Part shown: piece by piece, positions 56,540 to 64,000 of the stretch
Layout of the letters: each line of letters starts with the position of its first letter
Numbering within the stretch: position 1 is the stretch's first letter
Assembly: GCF_001921745.1 (NCBI RefSeq)
Contig: NZ_MRYA01000003.1
Span: 62,001-126,000, forward strand
From: Psychrobacter sp. Cmf 22.2
Lineage (GTDB): Bacteria; Pseudomonadota; Gammaproteobacteria; Pseudomonadales; Moraxellaceae
Direction of reading: 5' to 3'
Length of the DNA: 64,000 bases
Position numbers and translations under genes: made by a program
Notes under the pieces: model-generated
Databases searched by the model: none
What the model was told of the DNA's origin: nothing
The model's input: the letters and a program-made list of their open reading frames with translations, nothing else

Positions 56540-57616
56540 GTGAAACGACCTGTATTAAAATTTGCTAGTCTTATTAGTGCCATATTGTTAGCGACGACCG
56601 CTTGTGCCGAGCCATCGGTTTCTAACTCCGTAAGCAAAAGTGCCAACCAAAACACTAGCCAAAACACACAGAATACGCCAGCAGCTGGAGATGTTAGTGC
56701 AGCTGTTGATAGTCAGCTACGCCAAGTGCTGACCCAAGCTGGTATTAAGACGCAGATCACTTCTATTTCGCCATCTAACTTACCTAACATGTATCAAGTT
56801 GATCTGGCTGGTCAACCGCCACTACATATTACTGAAGATGGTAAATACGTCATTCAAGGCGAGCTACAAAAGAACCCAAGCAAGCGTGTCGTGACCGATA
56901 CTCCAGCGCGTAGTAAGAGTGCGCAAGTAGGTATGCCTGTGAGCGCTGCGGTCAAATCGGCTGTACTTGCTAATATGAACGAGCTTAAAAACATGAGTGC
57001 CAAAACACCGTTCTTTTATACCGCGGTACCGGGCGTGCTTTGGAGCGCGACTTTAGAGGGCGTGCCGTTTTTATTATCCGATGACGCGCAATATATTACC
57101 GATGGTGAGATATCCGTCATTGAGAATGGACAGTTTACAGGGCTGGATGAAGAGTTTGAAAAGCGTAAAAACCAGTCGGTGTTTAAAACCTTAGATGACA
57201 AACAACTCATAACCTATCCGGCAACTAGCGCTGAGAGAGCCGTTATCTATGTGGCTGACGATGTCAACTGTCCTTATTGCCGCAGACTGCATCAACAACT
57301 ACCGATGCTCAATGCAAAGGGCGTAACCGTAAAAATCATTGGCTATCCGATATACGAGCAATCACCGGCGCAGATGCGCGGTATCTGGTGTCAAGCAGAT
57401 GAAAGTAGTCGTCGTAAGGCTTTTGATAAAGCAATGTTAGCGGGCGAGATGACGCCTGCACCAGCCAGCTGTAGCGCAGATTATGTAACACCGAATCGCG
57501 AAAAGGCAGCTGGCTTGGCGGTCATGGCTACGCCTGCTATTTACCGTGAAGATGGAGTGCTCTATCAAGCCAGTTTTGAGAGTCCTGAATTTTTAGAGTT
57601 CTTAGGAGTAAAATAG
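56540..57616 (+). CDS. DsbC-type thiol:disulfide interchange protein with two N-terminal domains
   Basis: Periplasmic disulfide isomerase/reductase-like protein. The start is GTG at 56540 with AGGACA upstream. The signal sequence ends near ATTACAEP; cleavage after Ala or lipidation at Cys22 are both possible. Residues ~55-115 (VDSQLRQVLTQAG ... HITEDGKYVIQGELQ) form a DsbC/G N-terminal cystatin-like domain. Residues ~138-195 (AVKSAVLANMNEL ... LLSDDAQYITDGEIS) look like a second copy. The thioredoxin domain has CPYC (Cys244, Cys247), a second pair (Cys near 283 and 313) and the cis-proline loop ATPAIYREDG. At 358 aa it is ~120 residues longer than DsbC because of the duplicated domain. Confidence 0.88.
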   Translation: MKRPVLKFASLISAILLATTACAEPSVSNSVSKSANQNTSQNTQNTPAAGDVSAAVDSQLRQVLTQAGIKTQITSISPSNLPNMYQVDLAGQPPLHITEDGKYVIQGELQKNPSKRVVTDTPARSKSAQVGMPVSAAVKSAVLANMNELKNMSAKTPFFYTAVPGVLWSATLEGVPFLLSDDAQYITDGEISVIENGQFTGLDEEFEKRKNQSVFKTLDDKQLITYPATSAERAVIYVADDVNCPYCRRLHQQLPMLNAKGVTVKIIGYPIYEQSPAQMRGIWCQADESSRRKAFDKAMLAGEMTPAPASCSADYVTPNREKAAGLAVMATPAIYREDGVLYQASFESPEFLEFLGVK

Positions 57617-57685
57617 ATAGCTCCGACATTCTTCTTCAAGACAATCAGCTACGTAAAGTTGATTGGTATAGATTTATTAGTAATA

Positions 57686-57723
57686 AAAACCGCCCTATAA
57701 ACAGAGTCTATAGGGCGGTTTTA
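57686..57723. terminator. Bidirectional terminator between dsbC-like and DUF2939 genes
   Basis: AAAACCGCCCTATA / TATAGGGCGGTTTTA, a 14-bp perfect stem with a 9-base loop, between convergent genes. Confidence 0.88.
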
Positions 57724-57761
57724 TATGGTTTGTAACAGCGTTTATGATAGAACTGAATTAC

Positions 57762-58421
57762 TTATGGGAGCACGACATCTACGATTTTCCATTCAATAAA
57801 GCCTTCACGCTGCATGTTTATAGTAATTGGGTAGCCTTTGATTTGTCCACTAATGTTAAAGCAATTAAGACCGCAATAGCTTAATGTTGGCTTGTCACTG
57901 TCTGTCCCTTGTGCTGCTTGCTGCTCTAGCTGCGCAGCTTGCTGATTCATCATTTGCTGCACTTGTTGTTTGACTACGATATCGACATCACCGCGATGTA
58001 TAATCAAGTCTTGGATAAGGTTTTTGAGATCGATTTGATTGCTAGAGATTGCCCAAGCCGCAGCAAGCTCTTTGGTCGCCGTATTAGCTTGGCCTTGAGT
58101 ATTGATGAGTCTCTCAACATTTTGCGGTGTGATCGCGCTATCTACTGCCTGCACAATAAAACTATTGGCAGCTTTTGCCAGAGGTTCACCGCCAAGCTCT
58201 GCAACCAATGGATACTGATTCATTGTATCGGCGAATCTATTAGTCAGTTGCGTCTTTATACTGGGCCGTACTTGTTCATAATTGATGGCAGCAGCGATAG
58301 TCGCCCCGTCTTTGTCATCATAGGCATTTTTGAGCTGATAGGCGCTGTAATAAGGCGAACCTGCATAAATGGCTACTACAATGACTACCAATAATATCAG
58401 CAGTGTCATGAGCTTTTTCAT
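57762..58421 (-). CDS. DUF2939 domain-containing protein
   Basis: A 219 aa protein with one N-terminal membrane helix or uncleaved signal (MKKLMTLLILLVVIVVAIYAG). The DUF2939 body covers SPYYSAYQLKNAYDDKDGATIAAAINYEQVRPSIKTQL (seen in parts YYSAYQLKNAYDDKD and INYEQVRPSIKTQL). A Gln/Ala-rich segment (QQVQQMMNQQAAQLEQQ) is a probable coiled coil, followed by a beta-rich end with CGLNCFNISG. Function unknown. The start at 58421 is preferred; the ORF extends to 58454, but those 11 residues have no better ribosome binding site. Confidence 0.85.
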   Translation of the reverse strand: MKKLMTLLILLVVIVVAIYAGSPYYSAYQLKNAYDDKDGATIAAAINYEQVRPSIKTQLTNRFADTMNQYPLVAELGGEPLAKAANSFIVQAVDSAITPQNVERLINTQGQANTATKELAAAWAISSNQIDLKNLIQDLIIHRGDVDIVVKQQVQQMMNQQAAQLEQQAAQGTDSDKPTLSYCGLNCFNISGQIKGYPITINMQREGFIEWKIVDVVLP

Positions 58422-58454
58422 AGAGTGGGCTACCTTTTTGCGGACTAAATACAA

Positions 58455-58810
58455 GCATCAATATGGCGATAAATACTAGCATGACTTTGGTCAATAAAAG
58501 TATGAAAATGTTACGTAGGTTTGCTGTCTGAGTACTGATTAGATAAACATCGATACAGCAATCAAGAATTTAATAATTCGCAACTTGATAAATCAACTTA
58601 TGGTCTCCATTAATAGCGCAAACTTATATTAATTGATTTGGTTAAAACAGCATATCGCCGTATTAACTCGCAATTTTCATATACTTCCTACACTTTTATT
58701 ATACAGCTTATGTTTCATGTGAAACATCTGCGGATGCCTAGTTGTAAAAATTAGGAAGTGGGTTGATGAATTTGCCAGTTGGCGTGACTGTAATGACGAG
58801 AGGAGAGCCC
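58455..58810. other. Gap upstream of dnaJ
   Basis: About 356 bp between divergent genes, with the parS-like site at 58711-58726. A sigma-32 type promoter for dnaJ would be expected, but I cannot identify one with confidence. dnaK does not precede dnaJ. Confidence 0.4.
58711..58726. promoter_or_regulatory. parS-like site upstream of dnaJ
   Basis: TGTTTCATGTGAAACA, one mismatch from the parS consensus, 85 bp before the dnaJ start. Confidence 0.6.
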
Positions 58811-59947
58811 ATGAGTAAGCGTGATTTTTATGAAGTATTAGGCGTTAATAAGACTGCAGACAGCAAAGAGATCAAACGTGCATATCGTAAGCTGGCAATG
58901 AAGTATCATCCCGACCGTAATTCTGATGACCCTGAAGCAGAAGACAAATTCAAAGAAGCGTCGATGGCTTATGAAGTCCTAAGCGATGCAGACAAACGCT
59001 CTGCCTATGATCGTATGGGTCATGCAGCCTTTGAGAATGGTATGGGCGGTGGCGGCTTTGGCGGTGCAGGCGCGGGTAACTTCCAAGATATTTTCGGTGA
59101 TATCTTTGGGAATTTCGGTGATATCTTTGGTCAGTCACGCGGTGGCGGCGGTGGACGTTCGCGCCGTGGCTCTGATCTGCGTTATGTAATCGAGCTGACG
59201 TTAGAAGAAGCGGTACGTGGCTGCAAAAAAGAGATCAGCTTTACTGCACCAGCTCCTTGCGATACTTGTGATGGTAAAGGCGCAAAAGATGCCTCTGATG
59301 TCGTGACTTGTCAGACCTGTCATGGTCAAGGTCAGATTCGTATGCAGCAAGGTTTCTTTGCTGTGCAGCAAACTTGTCCGCATTGCGGTGGTACGGGTAA
59401 ACAGATCAAAAACCCTTGCCCCGATTGTCATGGTGATGGCGTCAAAGAAAAGTCACGTACGCTAGAAGTTTCTATTCCAGCAGGGGTAGATGATGGTGAT
59501 CGCGTACGTCTGGCTGGCGAAGGTGAAGCGGGCGGAGCAGGCGTGCAAAATGGCGACTTGTATGTTGAAGTACGCGTCAAACCGCACAACGTCTTTACCC
59601 GTCAGGGCGCAGATTTGTATATGGACGTGCCTGTTAGCATCACCGATGCAGCACTTGGTAAAGAAGTTGAAATTCCAACTTTAGATGGTAAGGTAAAAAT
59701 CAAAGTTGCTGAAGGTACGCAAAGTGGTAAGTTGTTACGTGTACGCGGTAAAGGCGTCACACCTGTACGCACAACGATGCAAGGTGATTTGATTTGCCGT
59801 GTCGTTATTGAAACGCCGGTGAACTTAACTCGTGAGCAAAAAGACTTGCTACGTCAGTTCCAAGATACTCTCGATGGTGATAGCAAACATCAACAATCAC
59901 CGCACAAAAAGTCGTTTTTTAAAAAAATCGGAGAATTGTTCGACTGA
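58811..59947 (+). CDS. dnaJ: Chaperone protein DnaJ
   Basis: Hsp40 co-chaperone of DnaK. The J domain (1-70) has the HPD motif in MKYHPDRN. A Gly/Phe-rich linker follows ([17 protein letters not shown], about 77-120). Four zinc-finger repeats are present: [32 protein letters not shown]. Two C-terminal substrate domains follow. The start is ATG 58811 ([11 protein letters not shown]) with AGGAGAG just upstream; an in-frame start at 58763 adds 16 non-family residues. Length 378 aa is normal. Confidence 0.96.
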   Translation: MSKRDFYEVLGVNKTADSKEIKRAYRKLAMKYHPDRNSDDPEAEDKFKEASMAYEVLSDADKRSAYDRMGHAAFENGMGGGGFGGAGAGNFQDIFGDIFGNFGDIFGQSRGGGGGRSRRGSDLRYVIELTLEEAVRGCKKEISFTAPAPCDTCDGKGAKDASDVVTCQTCHGQGQIRMQQGFFAVQQTCPHCGGTGKQIKNPCPDCHGDGVKEKSRTLEVSIPAGVDDGDRVRLAGEGEAGGAGVQNGDLYVEVRVKPHNVFTRQGADLYMDVPVSITDAALGKEVEIPTLDGKVKIKVAEGTQSGKLLRVRGKGVTPVRTTMQGDLICRVVIETPVNLTREQKDLLRQFQDTLDGDSKHQQSPHKKSFFKKIGELFD

Positions 59948-59997
59948 TAAATCGTTCGATTGATAGGTTGAACTGCACAACTGACTTTATTACTTTG

Positions 59998-60036
59998 GGC
60001 CTGAGAGTTTCACGTGAAACTCCTAGGCTTTTTTTA
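59998..60036 (+). terminator. Terminator after dnaJ containing a parS-like palindrome
   Basis: The hairpin GGCCTGAGAGTTTCAC / GTGAAACTCCTAGGC (with one mismatch and two G-U pairs) is followed by seven T. The stem top is the parS-like palindrome at 60006-60021. Confidence 0.8.
60006..60021. promoter_or_regulatory. parS-like site inside the dnaJ terminator
   Basis: AGTTTCACGTGAAACT, perfectly palindromic, differing from the consensus only at the two outermost bases. It forms the top of the terminator stem. Confidence 0.65.
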
Positions 60037-60137
60037 TGTGGGTAGAAAGAACCACCTAGGTGAGGATATTTGCTAAACTTACGATAAATACCACCTAAAA
60101 ACTCCTTTACTAAAAATAAAGCATTCAGGACAAAAGT

Positions 60138-60968
60138 ATGAGTCAACAAGCAAAAGAGCAGATTATTAAAGTTGGCGTGATTGGCGCTGGCGGCCGTATG
60201 GGGCGTATGCTTATAGAAGCTGTGCAGGACAATCCACAAACGTTATTAAGTGCAGCTATTGAGCGTCAAGGCTCAAGCTTAGTCGGTGCGGATGCAGGTG
60301 AAGTAGCTGCTATAGGTCGTTTAGAGATACAGATCGTCGATGACCTAACGGCTGTGATTAATGACATAGACGTCCTAATCGATTTTAGCTTACCCGATGC
60401 CACCGAACAAAACATGCAAATTTGTGCTGAGCATCAGGTAGCGATGGTCATTGGTACGACTGGCTTTAGTACACAGCAAGAGCAAGTATTAACCGAAGCC
60501 AGCAAGCATACGGCTATTGTCTATGCTGGCAACTACTCTACGGGTGTCAACTTATCATTGAAGCTATTGAACATGGCAGCAAAAGCGTTCGGTACAGATG
60601 CTGATGTCGAAATCATCGAAGCGCATCATAAGCATAAAATTGATGCACCATCGGGCACCGCTTATATGATGGCAGAAGCAGTCGCAGAAGCACGTGGACA
60701 GAATCTAAAAGACGTAGCCGTATATGGTCGTGAAGGCCAAACAGGTGCACGTGAAACGGGTACAATCGGCATTCACGCTATTCGCGGCGGTGAAATAGTC
60801 GGTGATCATACTGTGATGTTTATCGCCGATGGTGAAGTCGTTGAGATTACGCATCGAGCACGCGCGCGCATGACCTTTGCCGCAGGCGCCGTACGCGCAG
60901 CGACTTGGGTTATTCAGCAAAACGCTGGACAATATAATATGCAAAATGTACTGGGTTTAAGTGAGTAG
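60138..60968 (+). CDS. dapB: 4-hydroxy-tetrahydrodipicolinate reductase
   Basis: NAD(P)H-dependent reductase in the diaminopimelate/lysine pathway, needed for peptidoglycan. It has the nucleotide loop GVIGAGGRMGRM, the catalytic-region motif EAHHKHKIDAPSGTA and the C-terminal FAAGAVRAATWV. Length 276 aa is normal. It lies 190 bp after dnaJ. A strong terminator follows. Confidence 0.96.
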   Translation: MSQQAKEQIIKVGVIGAGGRMGRMLIEAVQDNPQTLLSAAIERQGSSLVGADAGEVAAIGRLEIQIVDDLTAVINDIDVLIDFSLPDATEQNMQICAEHQVAMVIGTTGFSTQQEQVLTEASKHTAIVYAGNYSTGVNLSLKLLNMAAKAFGTDADVEIIEAHHKHKIDAPSGTAYMMAEAVAEARGQNLKDVAVYGREGQTGARETGTIGIHAIRGGEIVGDHTVMFIADGEVVEITHRARARMTFAAGAVRAATWVIQQNAGQYNMQNVLGLSE

Positions 60969-61097
60969 CTGTCATCTATGATCCAGACAGGACTTAAAGC
61001 AGTAGCCAGCCATAAGGCTTGTTAACAGCCACTGTATATTAATAATTTCTGCGTAGATCATGGTGTTAGAATTTTTAGGGTTAATAAATAATCATAT

Positions 61098-61138
61098 AAA
61101 AAAGCGCGGTACTGCTAATAGCAGTACCGCGCTTTTTT
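61098..61138. terminator. Bidirectional terminator between dapB and decarboxylase gene
   Basis: AAAAAAGCGCGGTACTGC / GCAGTACCGCGCTTTTTT, an 18-bp perfect stem with a five-base loop, between convergent genes. Confidence 0.92.
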
Positions 61139-61159
61139 ATCAATAATACCGATGAAATA

Positions 61160-62341
61160 TTAATCGATATAGACCACTTCTAATGGTGGAAAGCCATTAA
61201 ACTCAACAGATGAGTAAGAGTTAGTATAAGCACCAGTCGTTAGCCAATAAATTTTATCACCAACTTCTAGCTCTTCGGGCAATTGATAACCTGCTTCTTC
61301 ATACATGATATCAGTCGAATCACATGTTGGACCTGCCAGTACGACTGTCCCTTCGCTAGTCGACGTTTCCATTTTTGGCGTATAGACCGGGTACTTGATC
61401 GCCTCACCCAAGGTTTCAATCAAACCTTGAAACAAGCCCACATCGGTATATACCCAGCGGGTCAAATCAGTATGCGACTTACGCGAAATGAGTACCACGT
61501 CACTCACTAAGACACCTGAACCGCCAACCAAGGAACGCCCAGGCTCAAGAATAATCTCAGGCATGTCCTCAGCACTATAATCATCGCTTAAGTAGCGCGT
61601 AATCTCTTCAGCATAGACTTTTACAGGATTGACTTCACTGATGTAATTAGCTGGAAAACCGCCACCCAAATTGATCATTTGTAGCTTAATATCTTCTTCG
61701 TTTTTCATCCAGTCAAACATATATTTGACCTTAGCAAGTGCATCATCCCACGCCGCTACATCTTTTTGCTGGCTACCTACATGGAATGAGATACCATAAG
61801 GTACCAGACCCAAGTCACGTGCCTGTACCAGTAGCTCGAGTGCCATATTAGGGTGGCAACCGAACTTGCGTGACAATGGCCATTCAGCGGTATCCGAACC
61901 TTGCACCAAAATACGCACAAACACTTTGGACCCAGGTGCATACTTAGCAATGTTTTTTAAGTCAGCTTCTGAGTCGGTTGCATATAAATCAATACCTTTT
62001 TCAAAAGCATATTTGACATGCGCCGCTTTTTTAATCGTATTGCCATAAGAGATACGAGAAGCATCGACTCCGCAATCGAGAACGCGATCAAGCTCATAGA
62101 TAGAGGCACAGTCAAAGTTTGAGCCAAGCTCAGCCAGCAAGTTGATAACTTCCACAGCAGGACTGGCTTTCATCGCGTAATGGATCTTAGCAGTCGGGAA
62201 CAAACCTGCTATCTCAGCATATTTAGTTTTAATACGACTCAAATCAACCACCAGCAAAGGCGTCTCACGACCTTCAGCAGCTTTAGTAAACTTTTTCCAG
62301 CCAATAGGGTCAAAATATTGGTCAATTTTAATCATGGTCAT
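61160..62341 (-). CDS. Fold-III ornithine/lysine decarboxylase family protein
   Basis: PLP-dependent alanine-racemase-fold decarboxylase that makes putrescine or cadaverine. PLP lysine Lys58 lies in HYAMKASP. MINLGGGFPA is the glycine-rich phosphate loop, ILEPGRSLV the cofactor glutamate-arginine motif, and GPTCDSTD carries the catalytic cysteine contributed by the partner subunit of the dimer. Length 393 aa fits the bacterial L/ODC group. Ornithine versus lysine preference cannot be read by eye. The first of two Met (residues 1 and 3) has AAAGG about nine bases upstream. def is 46 bp upstream in the same orientation. Confidence 0.9.
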   Translation of the reverse strand: MTMIKIDQYFDPIGWKKFTKAAEGRETPLLVVDLSRIKTKYAEIAGLFPTAKIHYAMKASPAVEVINLLAELGSNFDCASIYELDRVLDCGVDASRISYGNTIKKAAHVKYAFEKGIDLYATDSEADLKNIAKYAPGSKVFVRILVQGSDTAEWPLSRKFGCHPNMALELLVQARDLGLVPYGISFHVGSQQKDVAAWDDALAKVKYMFDWMKNEEDIKLQMINLGGGFPANYISEVNPVKVYAEEITRYLSDDYSAEDMPEIILEPGRSLVGGSGVLVSDVVLISRKSHTDLTRWVYTDVGLFQGLIETLGEAIKYPVYTPKMETSTSEGTVVLAGPTCDSTDIMYEEAGYQLPEELEVGDKIYWLTTGAYTNSYSSVEFNGFPPLEVVYID

Positions 62342-62387
62342 GATAAGAAGCCTTTAAGAAAAATCACATAAAAAAGAAAACAATCAG

Positions 62388-62942
62388 TTAAGCGTTAGTC
62401 GTCTGCGCCTCTTTACTCACTTGTTTTTCACCTTGCTTCTCACGTATTTTGAGTACTTTACGGACTTTGTCACGTGCGCGAGTCTGCTTTAATCTCGATA
62501 AATAATCCACAAAAATGACACCATTTAAATGATCCATCTCATGCTGAATACAGACAGCTAGTAGTCCTTCTACTTCTTTATCAATGACTTGACCGTTTTC
62601 ATCTATTGCCTCGATACGTACTTTGTTAGGGCGTTCAACCTTATCATAGACATCGGGGACAGAAAGGCACCCCTCTTCATAAGGCTGTTTTTCTTCTACT
62701 AGCGGTGTTACTTTTGGATTTATAAACACCATAGGTGAGTCTTTGTTTTCAGATAAATCCATGACGATCAATTGGATATGCTGATCAACTTGTGACGCGG
62801 CCAAACCAATCCCTTCTGCATCATACATGGTCTCGATCATATCGGTAATTAGAGTCTTGATCTTATCATCGACTTCTTTAACTGGCTTGGCAATAGTGCG
62901 CAAGCGTGGATCAGGATAGCTTAAGATAGGGAGTAATGCCAT
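62388..62942 (-). CDS. def: Peptide deformylase
   Basis: Metalloenzyme that removes the formyl group from nascent proteins. Motif I is GIGLAASQ, motif [11 protein letters not shown] with the metal cysteine, and motif [12 protein letters not shown] with the two metal histidines and the catalytic Glu. At 184 aa it includes a basic, Glu/Lys-rich C-terminal tail. It is unlinked to fmt (3.1 kb), which is unusual but not rare. Likely co-transcribed with the decarboxylase gene. Confidence 0.96.
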   Translation of the reverse strand: MALLPILSYPDPRLRTIAKPVKEVDDKIKTLITDMIETMYDAEGIGLAASQVDQHIQLIVMDLSENKDSPMVFINPKVTPLVEEKQPYEEGCLSVPDVYDKVERPNKVRIEAIDENGQVIDKEVEGLLAVCIQHEMDHLNGVIFVDYLSRLKQTRARDKVRKVLKIREKQGEKQVSKEAQTTNA

Positions 62943-63100
62943 GACGGAGCACCTCGATAATAGCGGATTGAATAGGCGATGTATTATAAGTTAAATAAGG
63001 GCAAAAGTGATAATAATCAACGGGTGGGCATATAAAAGGATGTACTACAGTGTCACACAACGCAAGTTAACGACATGTATGAGATAATGGTAATACCAGC

Positions 63101-63139
63101 CACAAAAAAAGACCTTACATAATGTAAAGTCTTTTTGTG
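63101..63139 (-). terminator. Terminator after the GlsB-type gene
   Basis: CACAAAAA ... TTTTTGTG outer arms with GAC/GTC and TTACAT/ATGTAA inner arms, 31 bp past the stop codon. It ends with T on the minus strand and could also act on the plus strand. Confidence 0.8.
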
Positions 63140-63169
63140 ACACTCAATAAACTATGTTGTCTAAACTCA

Positions 63170-63424
63170 TTATGTGCGGCGCTTGTTCACAATCATCTCA
63201 TATAAGAACAATAATATAATAGCACCAATGACTGAGAATACTAGACCAGTAAAGCCACCATCAGCGTCAATACCGATAAGACCGGCAATAAAACCACCTA
63301 ACATCGCGCCGACGATACCTAATACAATGGTCATAATCCAACCCATAGGATCGCTCCCAGGTTTGATAGCACGGGCCAATAAACCTGCAACAAGACCTAC
63401 AATAATCATCCAAATAAAGCTCAT
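63170..63424 (-). CDS. GlsB/YeaQ/YmgE family stress-response membrane protein
   Basis: A small (84 aa) protein with three membrane helices and the family pattern GLVAGLLARAIKPGSDPMGW, then GAMLGGFIAGLIG. The family ('transglycosylase-associated') is linked to envelope and acid stress, but its molecular role is unclear. Monocistronic with its own terminator. Confidence 0.9.
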   Translation of the reverse strand: MSFIWMIIVGLVAGLLARAIKPGSDPMGWIMTIVLGIVGAMLGGFIAGLIGIDADGGFTGLVFSVIGAIILLFLYEMIVNKRRT

Positions 63425-63814
63425 TATTCTTCTCCTAATGTATTACAAATGGTAGAAATTTTATATTAATTTTTTCTTAAGTCTTTTCTAATGTTGATAG
63501 CAGCATTGTAAACATTTAACGTCAAAATAAATAAGCGTAAAGTGTTACCAGTGTAAGCACTATGTGAGAAAAAACCACCATTTGCTATTTTGCAGATGAA
63601 ATAAGTAAATGAAAGGTTACAAAAGTAATTACAGTAATACGGCAGTTACTAATATAGATTGGACTTTTGTCTATAAATTATAGAATAAAAGTCGAGTATA
63701 TGGTGAGATAAAAAAAGCGCTATTCTTATGGTTAAGAATAACGCTTTTAAATTTAGCTAAACCACCTATGTAATGCTATTTAATTACAATGAGTCAAAAA
63801 TAAAATAGGAAGCT
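63425..63814. other. Gap between GlsB-type gene and mpl
   Basis: 390 bp AT-rich region with the mpl terminator at 63711-63748 and the presumed promoter of the GlsB-type gene to its left. No gene recognised. Confidence 0.4.
63711..63748 (-). terminator. Terminator after mpl
   Basis: AGCGCTATTCTTA / TAAGAATAACGCT stem with a short loop, followed by seven T on the minus strand, 67 bp past the mpl stop. Confidence 0.85.
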
Positions 63815-64000
63815 CTAAGTTTGAGCATTTAGCTCAGATAATGATGTTAATAGACGCTGATGAATACCTTCAAAGCCCCCATTTGACATAATAACAATCG
63901 CATCACCTGTTTGTGCATGCGTCGTAATATGCTCGATAATATCTTCTATACTATTTACAACCCGCTGATTATCATTATGTTCAGCACGCTCAATGACTTC
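63815..64000 (-). CDS. mpl: Mpl, murein tripeptide ligase, C-terminal end only
   Basis: The last 61 residues before a TAG stop. The end reads GDAIVIMSNGGFEGIHQRLL followed by TSLSELNAQT, matching the characteristic C-terminus of Mpl, which re-attaches recycled L-Ala-D-Glu-mDAP to UDP-MurNAc. The rest lies beyond base 64000. MurC-type ligases lack this MSNGGF..IH ending, so Mpl is preferred. Confidence 0.82.
   Translation of the reverse strand, partial: EVIERAEHNDNQRVVNSIEDIIEHITTHAQTGDAIVIMSNGGFEGIHQRLLTSLSELNAQT

Noticed and set aside
60736..60751. CACGTGAAAC half-site in dapB
   Set aside because: The left half does not match the parS consensus; four mismatches overall.

Overview
The window is a chromosomal origin region from a gammaproteobacterium of the Moraxellaceae, most likely Psychrobacter. 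This is inferred from the gene order mnmE-yidC-yidD-rnpA-rpmH / oriC / dnaA-dnaN-recF-gyrB, the moderate GC content with AT-rich gaps, the long forms of several housekeeping proteins, and YadA-type adhesin genes. No strain can be named from the sequence alone. Most genes left of about 15 kb lie on the minus strand. The core genes right of it lie on the plus strand, as expected when replication forks diverge from an origin at about 15.1-15.4 kb.

Left arm (1-14.9 kb): truncated thrC; rsmB and fmt (translation); a divergent hybrid histidine kinase; ribE; ribD-nrdR; mnmE; yidC; then the rpmH-rnpA-yidD cluster. Origin (14.9-15.5 kb): at least five exact DnaA boxes, three of them in a regularly spaced array, next to AT-rich DNA. 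A second group of DnaA boxes lies in the ribE-ribD gap (8.3-8.6 kb) and a third, smaller one between yidD and yidC. Right arm core (15.5-25.6 kb): dnaA, dnaN, recF, gyrB, mntP, rlmF and a LysE/RhtB exporter.

Accessory part (25.7-54.6 kb): crotonase and AEC transporter; two related YadA-head genes, one broken by an in-frame amber codon and one lacking a membrane anchor; a MalY-type C-S lyase; a BCCT transporter with a cupin; guaA; an FMN reductase; an acuI-like reductase followed by two tandem paralogous quinone-oxidoreductase-like genes; a complete oppABCDF peptide importer; a DUF2798 protein; a MATE efflux pump; an alpha/beta-hydrolase remnant; a nitronate monooxygenase; and DsrE, thioesterase and YheT-type proteins. 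Housekeeping genes return from 54.6 kb: yigZ-like, rsuA, a two-cystatin-domain DsbC-like protein, a DUF2939 protein, dnaJ, dapB, a fold-III ornithine/lysine decarboxylase, def, a GlsB-type membrane protein and the end of mpl.

The strongest non-genic signal is a set of 13 parS-like 16-mers (consensus TGTTNCACGTGAAACA, two exact) spread from 2.0 to 60.0 kb. Several lie inside genes and several in or beside terminators. No parA or parB lies in the window. Other unexplained structure: a 71-77 bp palindromic repeat present twice, paired operators upstream of the nitronate monooxygenase, a shared promoter-proximal block upstream of the two duplicated oxidoreductases, and a concentric palindrome at 48.6 kb. 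No tRNA, rRNA, CRISPR array, prophage or intact insertion sequence was seen.
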